The notes under the pieces are model-generated. The model did not search any database and had not been told where the DNA came from. It worked only from the letters and a program-made list of their open reading frames with translations. Below, in pieces: positions 1 to 10,437 of a DNA stretch of 64,000 nucleotides. Within the stretch, counting starts at the first letter, position 1, and each line of letters begins with the position of its first letter. Location of the stretch: contig CP085827.1 in assembly GCA_020809705.1 (NCBI GenBank), positions 6,014,001-6,078,000 of the forward strand. The letters are read 5' to 3'. This DNA is from Calonectria ilicicola. Taxonomy: Eukaryota > Ascomycota > Sordariomycetes > Hypocreales > Nectriaceae. Both the position numbers and the translations under genes were made by a program.

Positions 1-2
1 TA

Positions 3-503
3 TGCATTGGCCGCTTGGTCTTGGCCTTCCACGAGATATTTGGCGTGGAGAGTTTCATCACTGTCATGCTAGACAACATGTACATTGCGGCGAGCACTTT
101 GATCTCTCACATCTTGCAACCACCGACGAGCCGCTGCGCCGCGGTGATACCCGACGCACACCAGATCCTGCAAGCAATATCTGAGACAATGGAGGAGTTG
201 CAGAAGCACTTTGCTGTCACGGAGCGGATGCGTCGAACCTTGGCTCTTATCACAAAAAACACGCCTTTGGTTGGATTGTTCGGCTCGCCCGACGTCGTTG
301 GCGATACCCAACGATCGGCGCACCAAGGACTACCGGCCACGGTTTTATCACCCGTTGATGGATCCTGGGGTTCTATGGAAGCACTTGTGCATGATGATTT
401 TATTCTGAGCCAGAGTAACATCTTTGGAAACTTTATGATTGCGGAACCTTGCCTTCACGATACGTCTTGGCTCCAGGACATAGGGACGGAGTTGATCCAG
501 TGA
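3..503 (+). CDS. C-terminal part of a probable fungal transcription factor (5' truncated by window edge)
   Basis: The frame is open from the first bases of the window and ends at TGA 501-503, giving the last 166 residues of a longer protein; the N-terminus lies outside the window. The segment has the look of the poorly conserved C-terminal tail of fungal Zn2Cys6 regulators: an amphipathic helical part (LVLAFHEIFGVESF, then a stretch around MEELQKHFAVTERMRRTLAL) followed by a loose acidic and aromatic tail. No DNA-binding motif is visible in the part present, so the family call rests on general resemblance and is inference. A different alpha-helical fungal protein is possible. That the region is coding is more certain than the function, because the frame is open for 500 nt with no need for introns. 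Confidence 0.45.
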   Translation, partial: CIGRLVLAFHEIFGVESFITVMLDNMYIAASTLISHILQPPTSRCAAVIPDAHQILQAISETMEELQKHFAVTERMRRTLALITKNTPLVGLFGSPDVVGDTQRSAHQGLPATVLSPVDGSWGSMEALVHDDFILSQSNIFGNFMIAEPCLHDTSWLQDIGTELIQ

Positions 504-717
504 TTTCAAAATCTGGTATTATGGACAAATCTGTAATATTACCTGAGAAACAGATTGGAATAGTTTAATCGACTCAATTGTTATCCTCGTCGCTTACCAG
601 TTGAATAGATGGATCACATACTATCTATCGACCACCTCTCAAAGAATGGGAACTGAAAGCTCAAACATTCTTGGATTTAAAAGTCCCCTGCAGTTACCCA
701 ACCAAATGAGTTCAACT

Positions 718-1959
718 TTACCCATTGCTGCTGGCACACTCCAAAGTCATGTTCAAATCCCTCTTCAGTATCTCACCAATATCCATGGAAAGGGACATGG
801 TTATTCCGTCCATTGCTCCAACAAAATACGGAATCTCCTCCCCTCCATTCGTCACGTTGAGGATCTTCATATCGAAAGGCAACGTTCCAGTTTTGCAAAT
901 AGGCTCCTGGGACAAAAGGGCGAAGACAGCAGTTTGATTAAGATTAGCCTCCATGCTGCCGTTGTTGACGCCGGGTAACAAGGTGAAGTTGTCAACGGAG
1001 GCAATGCCAACCTTTTCGCCTTTTACGTAGGCAGTAAACGATGCGTTTCCCTGTGTAATGATGCAAACTTTTAGTCAGCTTCCGCCCTTACCGTACGCCG
1101 GAATGAGATCAAACTTACGCCTTCAGCTGTGAAGACGGTAGGGTTGGGTATATTGACAAAACCGAAAAGGTTATTGCCCTCCGCGTCAGGTCGCTGGGAG
1201 ATTGTCATGGAGGTAACATCAAAGCCATCGAAACAATTCATGCCTGTTCAGATCAGAATTTAGGAGAGATGCAATTGATTTTATAGCCGACACCGTCCCC
1301 TTACCTGCAAGTTCTATAGTCTTCCTGAACGTGATGGGAAAGTGTTTGGAGATTCCCTTAACGCGAAGTGAGGTTTCTCCCTTTATACCAACGCTAACAG
1401 ACTCATTACTCAGAAGCCAGGCCGCGAAAGTGGTAAACGCTTTCATGTCCGGTATCTGGACCTCTTGAGTGATGTTAAGAGTCTGCACCGACTTTGCTGT
1501 CATCTTAGGAAGATCGAGGTGGAGGAAAGTCGTATGAGGTTCGATATCCGGAAGGTAAAATTCAGCGGCAAAGGGTTTAATAGTAGCCTTGATGCCAGCA
1601 GTGCCGCTGATGCGGATGGTGGCGTTGAGAGCCATTGTGAATGACTGCTCGTGCGTATGAGTGATGGCCATTCCATCCACCTCGAACTTGGCATCGTTTA
1701 TCTTTTCTTGGGCTAGATTTGGGATACCAACGAAAATTCTGCCGCATATCAGCTGGAAAATAAAGTGCATAGTTATACAGCCCACCGAAAGGAGCATCAC
1801 TTACACGAGGCAAACGACCAGTATCACCACGCAAGCGAAGGCAGATAGATATGCCCACCAGTATTTCTTCAAGCTACTCACACATTTTCTACGCTTGCTT
1901 TCCTTTACAGGCGCATATTCTAAATCGCTGGTCTGGGCTTTCTCAGACATGTTTGCCAT
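718..1959 (-). CDS. DUF3712-domain membrane protein
   Basis: Four exons on the minus strand: 1959-1807, 1752-1305, 1243-1119 and 1050-718. The introns are 54, 61 and 68 nt, all GT...AG, and the joined frame encodes 352 residues. The N-terminus has a basic stretch (KESKRRKC), then one membrane segment at about residues 35-60 (YLSAFACVVILVVCLLICGR), then an extracellular-type domain beginning VGIPNLAQEKINDAKFEV. This order, cytosolic tail, single helix, then a beta-rich domain starting with an (A)QxxIND motif, is typical of fungal DUF3712 proteins, whose function is unknown. The first donor reads GTGTAAG after CTC; the neighbouring GTAAGT would create a stop, so the less common site is preferred. 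The membrane topology is prediction by eye. Confidence 0.8.
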
Positions 1960-3958
1960 GCCGTAATTGTGTAAGCTTGTGAAGATAATAGGACTGTTAT
2001 AATAAAGCTAAAAGGTGGAAAGTGTCAAGAGTGAAGGAAACCGCAGAGAAAATTCGGTACTGCGCTATGGTAGGAAGACTCAAATATAAAATAGCTATTA
2101 CCAGCACATTTTTTCTGTATCTCTAGAGCTCTCACCTGACTCGAATGAAGCGGACCGAGGACGTGTCCAAGGAGACTAGTCGATCAGCGCTTTCTCCACT
2201 ATACCATACATCCTTACGGCTCTTGAGCACTATCTGCCATCCATCTAAGGTGAGATTTCGGCACGGCTTCATTTTCCGGCTTACTAGAGATGTTCTGGCA
2301 ATGCCCAATAATTAGAAGTGAGTTTGTCATATAATTACCGAGTTAGCATGTCACGATTCAGAATATGTGTTGTCTTAAGAGAGGAGAAAAGAGAAAATAT
2401 ACACTCTGATAATAATTTCTACATTAAATCTGACCACTGGGTGTGTGCCAGAAGGTTAAAACCACTCCGTGGTCTATCTAGTAAGGTAATCAATTAGCTA
2501 GTGTCGACAACAATTCAAGATTTCTTGGAATCGACTAAGCTTGGAAGCAAGCAGCTAGTCAGGCAGTGCAAGCTGGGTAGTGAAGAGAGAGACCATCACG
2601 GGTATCTAGACAAGGATAATAATTGGCAATAATGCAAGTCCGTTGGTTGTATGGGAGCGTCAGTTTACCCAATTTGGGGAACATAACGTCTCTGCCTACG
2701 TCCCCAATTTCAAATAATTGCCTTTTTTCCATTTGAGGCATTCTTTGGGTCTTCATGTTGCCCTTCTTCGAATATTGAACAGGCCGATATCCGGTTACAG
2801 CAGAGGTTAACAATAAGAGACTTCAGCCTCACCAGATTACGTATCAGCTGGCAATATGTCCCAGCGAGAATTTAGATACAATTGCGATGCTATGCCAGAA
2901 GTGCCCTTTCGAGAAATGGAGGAGCAGGAGATCTTCATGCCCTGAGAATTATGTAAGGTTGAAACATTGTGAGTGGGCCCCCTTTTCCGACCAAGTACTT
3001 ATCGGCTACCATCTCCGGATATCCGTGTATGCTTCAATCTGATACAGCAAGGCCGGAAAGCCGGAGAAAGATCGACTTTTGCTGTTCACGTAGAGTTTTA
3101 TCCCATGATGACATCATTCGAACCTGTATTCCTTTGGTATTGTTCGGCGAAACTCCAGCGACACATGACCTACTGTTACGGCTTCACCGTACGTCTCATA
3201 GTGGCTGTTTTCCGTGCCTGTAATCACGATCAATGCGATTATAGACTTATCTTTTAGCGTAACGGGTTAATCGATGTAACGGGATGCACGGATTCCTAAC
3301 ATATTCTGGCATTCAGTTCGATTCTTGGTTGATCTAGGGCATGGCACTCCTTTAATTAAACCCCTGTTTCAACACCACTCTAGGTGTTACATTATTTATA
3401 TTTTAAGGAACTATACGAACAACCTGGAAAACTTATATTAGAATAATCATATTTAATCGATATTATTGTCCTCAATTTCAAATTTGGCCATTAGTTTCAG
3501 GCTTGTTCCCGTCGTAAGATCCAACCCTGCAGGCTCTAACGAGACAAGTATCGCTTATCTTGACCCACATAGCCACTACCGTATTATCTTGTCCCCACCT
3601 AGTATCGGGTAGGAATGTTCCGAAATCTTAGAATATCGGTTCGATTGGCTCCTATCACAAATTGAAATTGTAAATGAATCTCGTCAATTACCGGCTTTTT
3701 TCTAGTTTCTGCCATCAAACCCCATAACGCGGTTGGTTTTATTTCTTATTGTTTCAAGTGCCTGTAGGAATTGAATGTAAAGATTTCCACCATCTCTTGC
3801 ATCTCTGAAAGGTATTCCCGTTTCATTACAGTGCTGTATCGTGCGACAAAATACCGCACGGTGTAAAAGACCTCACATTCATAAAGGCATTCAAAGATTC
3901 ATATATAGCATTTGTGGCGACCATCTTTTCAAACAGACGAACGGCATTTCCTTCAACC
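1960..3958 (+). other. 2.0-kb divergent intergenic region
   Basis: This lies between the start of the DUF3712 gene (leftward) and the amidase gene (rightward), so it should hold both promoters. Short open frames occur (for example 2559-2813 minus and 2973-3257 plus) but none shows a recognisable domain or a convincing splice pattern. The part around 3340-3480 is clearly AT-rich. I see no tRNA or repeat. Confidence 0.5.
3902..3908 (+). promoter_or_regulatory. possible TATA box of the amidase gene
   Basis: TATATAG lies about 50 nt before the ATG at 3959. The position suits a short 5' leader, but this is motif matching only. Confidence 0.3.
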
Positions 3959-5720
3959 ATGTCCACCGTAGCCCTTCCGACTGACTACAGGTGTGTTTAA
4001 TTCATGATAAAATACTTCAAATATGTCAGCTAATTTCTTAACTATCTATAGATCTAACCTGACAGTTGATTATCTAAGAGAGCTTGCCCAGACTTGGAAT
4101 ATCCAATTTACGTCAACAGAAGAGGAAGAACAATATTTATTATTACTGCAATCTGCTGAAGCCATTCATAAGATTATACAAGATGAGCCGGATTTTATTG
4201 ATCCGGAACTGGCTCCAGTTGTGTCCAAGGAACCTCGCCAGTTTTGGAAGCCATCCCCAAGCGAAAATGCCAACAACGCTTGGAGTCATCGTTGCAACAT
4301 TGAGGCTGCAAATCCCAAAGACTCTGTCCTAAAGGGCCGATCAGTAGCCATAAAGGATAATATTTGCGTCGGTGGTCTTCCGACCACTGTCGGTGCTTTT
4401 CCGTCTTTGCAATCCGAGAACGGATGTTATCGGATTTCACCAATGGACTCAACAGTGGTCAAACGGCTGTTGGAAGCGGGAGCCATTATCAAAGGAACAG
4501 CCACTTGTGAGATGTATTCTGCAGCCCCAATTTCGTGTACCTCTGCAAATGGCCCCGTCCATAACCCCTGGGCAGCTGGGTTTTCGTGTGGTGGAAGCAG
4601 CAGTGGATGTGGCTGTCTGATTGGTATGAACGCTATTGACCCCCAAAAAGTGATACCTTTTGGAGATAGATCAGAACTTGCTATTGGCGGTGACCAAGGG
4701 GGGTCGATACGTATCCCAGCTTCATATAATGGTATATATGGTCTGAAGCCCACCCTTGGCCTCATTCCATATACGGGAGCGGCAAGCATTACGCCCATGA
4801 TCGATCATCTTGGGCCGATGGCCAACAATCTCCACGATATTGCAGTATTACTTAAAGTTCTGGCAGGTTATGATGGCTTGGATCCGCGCATGACCCCCGA
4901 GTCACCCTTGCCTCAGGAGGTTCCAGATTACCCTGCGGCATTAAAGCTAGCTCAATCCCCAAACGCAGGATCCGGTTTACGGATTGGCTTGTTAAAAGAA
5001 TCCTTTGACATTCCTGGAATGTCAGAGAAAGTTCGAAATTGCGTTCGCAATACAACGCTTCAATACTTTACTGCTATGGGAGCAACAGTTGAAGAAATTT
5101 CTATTCCACTGCACAGTCTGGGTCCAGCCATCTGGACGGCCTCCACAAGAATGCATATGAGTGATTGGGCCTGTGGCAACTTTTGGTCAGGCTTTCTCTC
5201 TCACCAAATGCCTCACCTCCAGTGGAAATGGCCACCAGATCAAGACATGCACAACTTGCTGACGTCTACGAACCCCAGCATTATGAACCTCATCTTCTCG
5301 TCCAAATATTTGAAAGCTGAGCATTCGCCTGAAATAGTAGCGAAAGCCCAACGGAAGGTTTTTCAGCTACGTCGAGCATATGATGAAGCTTTTCGTAAGG
5401 TCGATGTTCTTATCACTCCGACTACACCTACAGTAGCACAGCAGTTACCCAAGCTACACGACGATGATGGCAACTCTATAGGCATGACAGAAAAAGTGAA
5501 AATGGCCGTAGGGATTGTAGTAAATACCTGTGGATTCAACGTTACTGGACATCCGGCAATGAATGTTCCATGTGGTTTTGAGAAGGTGATGGTCAATGAA
5601 GGTGAAAAGAAATTACCAATCGGCCTACAGATGGTTGCGAGGAGATGGGACGAGGTGACGCTTCTACGAGCATGTGCTGTTTTTGAACAGGGGAAGGAAA
5701 TCAAGCCGCTGGGTGACTAG
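3959..5720 (+). CDS. amidase (amidase signature family)
   Basis: Two exons, 3959-3990 and 4052-5720, with a 61-nt intron (GTGTGT...CTATAG) whose removal puts the first 10 codons in phase with the long frame; total 566 residues. The amidase-signature catalytic elements are visible: Lys112 in VAIKDNICVGG, the Gly/Ser-rich stretch CGGSSSGCG near residues 190-198 carrying the cis-Ser, and the nucleophile Ser229 in GGDQGGSIRIPAS. Enzymes of this family hydrolyse carboxamides to acid and ammonia; the substrate cannot be read from sequence. The extra segment of about 18 residues between the two Ser motifs, and the GGDQGGS form, resemble the nitrile-pathway and acetamidase type rather than GatA. No signal peptide is seen, so it is probably cytosolic. 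It converges on the GMC gene downstream. Confidence 0.9.
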
Positions 5721-6707
5721 TGTTTTTGATCGATAAATTTGATCTTTAAATCTTCATCAAAGGCGAAGCTATAGTAATTGTGTTATGGAACAGACTAACG
5801 ACTTTCTAAAGCGTCTCCGCCTTCTACAAATTCTCGTGACCAGTAGAGGTCCTAAACACAATTTCTTCGAGACTCTCGACAATCTGCGGAAGCCGGACGC
5901 TCGCCAGACGCTTGCCAGATTATCACTTTTTGCGCCGCCTCTCATTTCAAGCCTAACCAAGACCCAAGTTAACCTATCCAACTGCAGAACTATACCTAAC
6001 GTATCTGTAGCTGCGGCAAGCTTGGCGAATGCATTTCATGACTCTAGAGTGGCTAGATTCATGTTTACATTAGGGCGTGATTCTCTCATCAACAGGCAGC
6101 CCCACCTCAGTCACCCAAACAAGCACCGGAGGATTATTACCAAAATATGCACCCAGTAGCCTGTACGCTTGTGCTGTACAACATGAAGTAGAATGAATCT
6201 TGAGGCAAAGGCTTTTAATGACCGTGATACCTCTTCCTGCAAATCTTATTGAGACCTGAGTATATGAATGGTTTTGCCTCCAGGCAACATAACCTAGCTT
6301 ATCTTTGCGTATGGCAAGTTAGGCATGATCGAAATCTACAAAGCCACGGTCTTTATATCCTTATTTATTTCTGTATCAATGACGGACAGGATTAAGTTTT
6401 AATGCTAACAATTCGATGGTGTCGTTTGAATGTGCTAGATACCAATTCATGCATGTCAGCAGCTCGTGGTTCAGCTTGACATGCACCTTGCCGTCAATGG
6501 CACTTTCCAGTTGGAGTAACAGAAAGATCTCACAATAGAAAGAATCTTCCTAACAGAACAAGGGGGAAACAGTGGGAGTCGTTTTAGCTGAGATCTGTTG
6601 CTAGGGTCCATCCCATCGCAATATAAAAATTCTATATTTTTAATATAAGATGTTAAATACAAGAATAAATATTCGGAACCTAGTATACACTAATAAAGAA
6701 GTGAAAG
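5721..6707 (+). other. convergent intergenic region with one unsupported ORF
   Basis: This holds the 3' flanks of the amidase and GMC genes. An open frame of 124 codons (5785-6159, plus) is present. Its stretch SVAAASLANAFHDSRVARFMF vaguely resembles the start of a GNAT acetyltransferase, but the rest does not, so it could be a decayed fragment or chance. The remainder is AT-rich near 6620-6660, next to the end of the GMC gene. Confidence 0.4.
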
Positions 6708-8697
6708 TTAAGATCGGCTTTGAATAATATCATCTGCAATTTTCTCGGCCAGAGCATAGATAGTGCTTTGTGGATGACCAGGTGGAAGAAGTGGCAGCGC
6801 ACTAGCATCAACAACCCTCAAACCTTGCACGCCAAATACACGAGCAAGGTTATCAACAACAGCCATTGGGTCTTCCTTCTTTCCCATCTTATTCGTGCAG
6901 GCTGCGTGCCAGACAGTCATGAATGAGTCCTGAATGACATCGAGAATTTCCTCATCAGTTTCGTTTTCAGATCCAGGCCAGTACTCTTCACCGACAGTAA
7001 TAGAGTTGATCGCCTTCCAAACGTCTCGCATTCTTCTAAACCAGGCAACAGCAACTTCTTTATCTTCTTTTGCCGTGAGCCAGTTGGGGTTAATCGCAGG
7101 TGGATCGAGTGCTGACGCGGAGTTCAAGGTCACATTTCCCCTCGAAATTGGAGCGACCATGGCACCGAGGACAGTAGCGTAATTTCTTCCGTCATTGGGT
7201 TGCTGCATGATAGGCCAGTCGAAATTTCCCAGATAGCCATTGCCACTAAGAAACTCAACCTCCGGCCAGTCACTAGGGAACTTGGCTAGTCTTTCTTCAG
7301 TTTCAGAGGAAAAGTTGGTACGATATGCTTGTGGCAGCTTCTCCCACCCAAGGAATTCGATGATATTGGAACTAAGTGGTCCGTCCTTCGTCAAAGTGTA
7401 TCGCAAAATTGCATTCGTTAGCTTAACTGGGTCAGCGAGAACTGGTCCCAATGTAGGAATGCCAACGGCATAAGATGATCCAAAAAATATGTGGTCCCAC
7501 ATGTTCTGGCCAACCCCTTCCAAGGCTGAGACAATTGGGATGTTGAACTTTTCGAGAGTCTCTGTGGGTCCTACACCCGAGACCATCAGCAGTTGAGGTG
7601 ACTGGAAGGCACCTGCACTCAGAATAACCTCCTTGGATGCCTTAATTGTGTATGAAACTCCAAGGAAATCTACCGTGACTCCAGTAGCATTATTATCCGC
7701 ATCAAAAAGGACTTTGGTAACTTTGGTGTTCGTGAATACTTTGAGGTTGTCAGAGACCTTGTCGGCAGCCTTGCGGATGAATTCTGCAGATGAGCATCTT
7801 GTCGCGCTATCTGGGCGGATTGTTGTTTGGGCATAGTGATATCCAAGGAGACTGCCACTGTTGAAACCTGTTGTCCGTTTTAAGCCAATAGACTTCAACC
7901 CTTTCTCCAACCAGGTTGCCCATGCTGAAACCCAATTAGTATAGCTCACTTGCAAAGAGCCACCCTGTCCTGGAGGTGCAAAGTCATTTGCGTGGTAGAT
8001 GGTTGTGGCATTCTTGAGTCGTTTGCTAGTGTCTGGAGGAGTGAAAGTGGCACTCTTTTTGAAGTAAGGCAAAAGATTTTGGAGTCTGTTTTTCGATTAG
8101 CTTCATGTATTATGAGCGCAAGTGAAATAAAACAAACTTGTAGCTCTGATCGCCGACCTCGTCAGCCCAAAGGTCGTAGGTTCCAGTGGTTCCTCGATGG
8201 TAGAGCATAAAATTCAGGGCAGAAGATCCACCAAGGCATTTGCCACTGGCATAATGGAATTTTCGGTTCTTGGCACCAGCTTGAGGCTCCGTCTGAAACA
8301 CCCAGTCAATCGTAGGAAAGGAATCTTCCATATTCCGACCAATTCCTATAATGTCGCCAGCAGGGGTCGTGCTCAACACTGGTTTCGAGATTTCATAGAA
8401 AGTGCCGGCTTCGATAATAGCAACATTAAAACCTGCCTCTGCCAACCGGGTTCCCATGAGATTGCCAGCGGTACCACCACCCGCGATAATGTAATCAAAC
8501 TCCTGAGAGTCGCCAAGCACACCACCTAGAACGCCGAGTGTCGATTCAATCAGCCCATCGCCATTGAGCAGAGAAGTGACAAGGTCGCCAAGAGGGCTCA
8601 GTAATGGACTAGATGTAAAAGCATCACCGAGGACGGCTTGGCCTAAGCATACCAATTGAAGGATAAGAACATGGTGAAAAGAAGTATGAAACTGCAT
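6708..8697 (-). CDS. secreted GMC-family FAD oxidoreductase
   Basis: Two exons, 8697-8138 and 8085-6708, with a 52-nt intron (GTTTGT...AACAG); 645 residues. A signal peptide covers about residues 1-24 (hydrophobic LILQLVCLGQAVLG). The FAD-binding motif GGGTAG is at residues 73-78, followed by IIEAGTFYE. GMC signature 1 is seen as GKCLGGSSALNFMLYHRG and signature 2 as SAGAFQSPQLLMVSGVGP. The C-terminal catalytic region contains VWHAACTNKMG and LLPPGHPQSTIYALAEKIA, which supply the usual active-site histidines. The family includes aryl-alcohol, glucose and choline oxidases or dehydrogenases and versicolorin B synthase; the substrate is not deducible. Secretion suggests extracellular oxidation with H2O2 or a cyclisation role. 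The donor GTTTGT is weak, but the joined sequence SYKLQNLLPYFKKS fits the family. Confidence 0.9.
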
Positions 8698-9418
8698 TGG
8701 CTTGATGTTGATGTTGAAACAGGCAATAGAGGCTTCACTTAAATAGATGCAGAGAATGAAATTACAATAAAAATAGGTCGATCATGAAGGCTAATCTTCT
8801 GGAGTTTCGAATAGATGACCAAGATTCGTGGTTTGGGTGCGACCTTAAGATATTTAAGCAACGCTGGTTTGTGGCGTCTGGCATTTCATAATCGCAAATC
8901 ATCTTGGCAACTTCTACCGGTCGCTATTCTAAGCCTGCGCTAGCCCAAACCAATAAAATTGATAAACATGGAGTCTAGTTCTGCAGTTGCCGGAAGGGAG
9001 AACAAGGCGGCTTGTGCCCCATGTGTGTCAAGCGAATTCCGAAGTGGCCGTGTGCAGACGTCACGGTACGTTGACCAACACGCGCGAGTTCCAAATCAGG
9101 AAAGCAACTCATCGAGCTATGCTTTGTTGATATTGATGCAGTGCACACGCCAAGCCCTGACATGAAATGAGTGTAGATCATGGCGCTATGACCTCTAGCG
9201 AAATTACATTGATTTTCCGCCCCATCAGCTAAATGACCCCAGCAACTTCGCGAACCATCTTGCAATGTTCGAGATTCTAAAATTCAAGTGATTTCATATC
9301 CAATGAACAAAAAACTTCATTCTACCAAAGAAATTTACTTTTAGGGTTGGCGCTTCACTGCCTTCAGCGAAGCAGACAGGGACGTAATTATGGAAGAGGA
9401 GTGTGGACATTCAGAGGC

Positions 9419-9492
9419 CGAAAAAAAGAAAGAAAAAAAAAGAAATCAAAACAGGAATAAAATGAAGCGATTTTTTTCTTTTAAAAAAAAGG
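9419..9492. repeat. low-complexity A/purine-rich tract
   Basis: Runs of A interrupted by G (AAAAAAAGAAAGAAAAAAAAAG), followed by a T run and another A run. This is simple-sequence DNA with no sign of coding. Confidence 0.7.
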
Positions 9493-10126
9493 TTTTAATT
9501 TGACAAATGATCACAAGGATATCCTGATTTAATCATATGTTCCGAAGCCAACAGTTGCAGCGGGCCGCGTCGGAGTGTTTGAACGTTTAGTTACGGGAAA
9601 GATCTGCAAGCTGAACTGCCGACCTGCTTGTCCTGGCAGATAACCAACCCACTGGTCCAATGAATTAGTTTTGCAATGGAATGAGACAGGATCTTCCCAC
9701 GAACGTATTACTCTATTTGGATAAGGTTCCCCATCTTTCCCCAAGATCATCTTTGAAACCGCGGCCCGATCGGATCCCCCCACAATTTAAGGGGATTGGC
9801 AGGCGAGTGGGGACTGGAGAAGCCGTGGAAGCCGTGTAGGTTTTGGCAATACAAACTGGGCTAACAGAGATTCCAAATGTATTTAATGCCCACAACGTCA
9901 TTATGGATAAAATACGAGAGCAAATTTGATGCCCTGGGCATTTGCAATGGGAGTGAGTGCTGTGTTGGGTCTTTTACGTAAAGGGACCGCCCACCGTATC
10001 GGAACTCCGGCAAGCTCTTGATGTTACGCTACGAGCCGCTAACTCGAGTCAGTGCAGCGCCCAAAACCGCACGTGTGACTATATACGATTTGATAGCTGG
10101 TTGTCAGAGACTGAGGGCAATTGATT

Positions 10127-10145
10127 GGGGGGGAGGGGGGGGAGG
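10127..10145 (+). repeat. G-run, potential G-quadruplex
   Basis: Seven G, an A, eight G, an A and two G in a row. It could form a G-quadruplex in single-stranded form. It sits about 290 nt beyond the 3' end of the neighbouring minus-strand gene. Confidence 0.5.
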
Positions 10146-10437
10146 TCGACCTATTCTAAGCTAGCGATCATAACTACCTCCCACATTTAGCGCATCGCAC
10201 CCTACGATTCAACATCCTTGCAGTGGAAGCATTTTAAAAACTGTTTGCGAATTCAAGAAGCAACATAACATATCAAATAAGTATCAAGATACAAAGCTAA
10301 ATACCCCATAACACATAACCATTACAAAGAATTAACATAGGAAATACCTCGCCCGTGAACCTTTTTCAGAACCTTCCATTTCCTGCACAAACTTGTTCCC
10401 TAGCCGTGGACAAAAACTAGCAATTCCTATCACAGAA

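Larger units (their letters stand above)
8698..10437 (-). other. intergenic region: GMC promoter side, purine-rich tract, G-run
   Basis: No gene is supported here. A short frame at 8968-9165 (plus) starts MESSSAVAGRENKAACAPC and is weakly reminiscent of the start of a Zn2Cys6 domain, but the remaining cysteines are absent. Minus frames at 9529-9901 have no recognisable domain. A purine-rich tract (about 9419-9492) and a G-run (10127-10145) are listed separately. Confidence 0.4.

Noticed and set aside
5785..6159. 124-codon plus ORF with weak resemblance to a GNAT N-terminus
   Set aside because: Resemblance covers about 20 residues only and the rest lacks the acetyl-CoA motif; an antisense frame is also open over part of the region.
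8968..9165. Short plus ORF starting MESSSAVAGRENKAACAPC, like the start of a Zn2Cys6 domain
   Set aside because: Only the first CxxC pair is present, the other cysteines are missing, and no continuation with a plausible intron was found; at best a relic.
9529..9901. Minus-strand ORFs of 62 and 84 codons
   Set aside because: No recognised domain and no splice arrangement that joins them convincingly.
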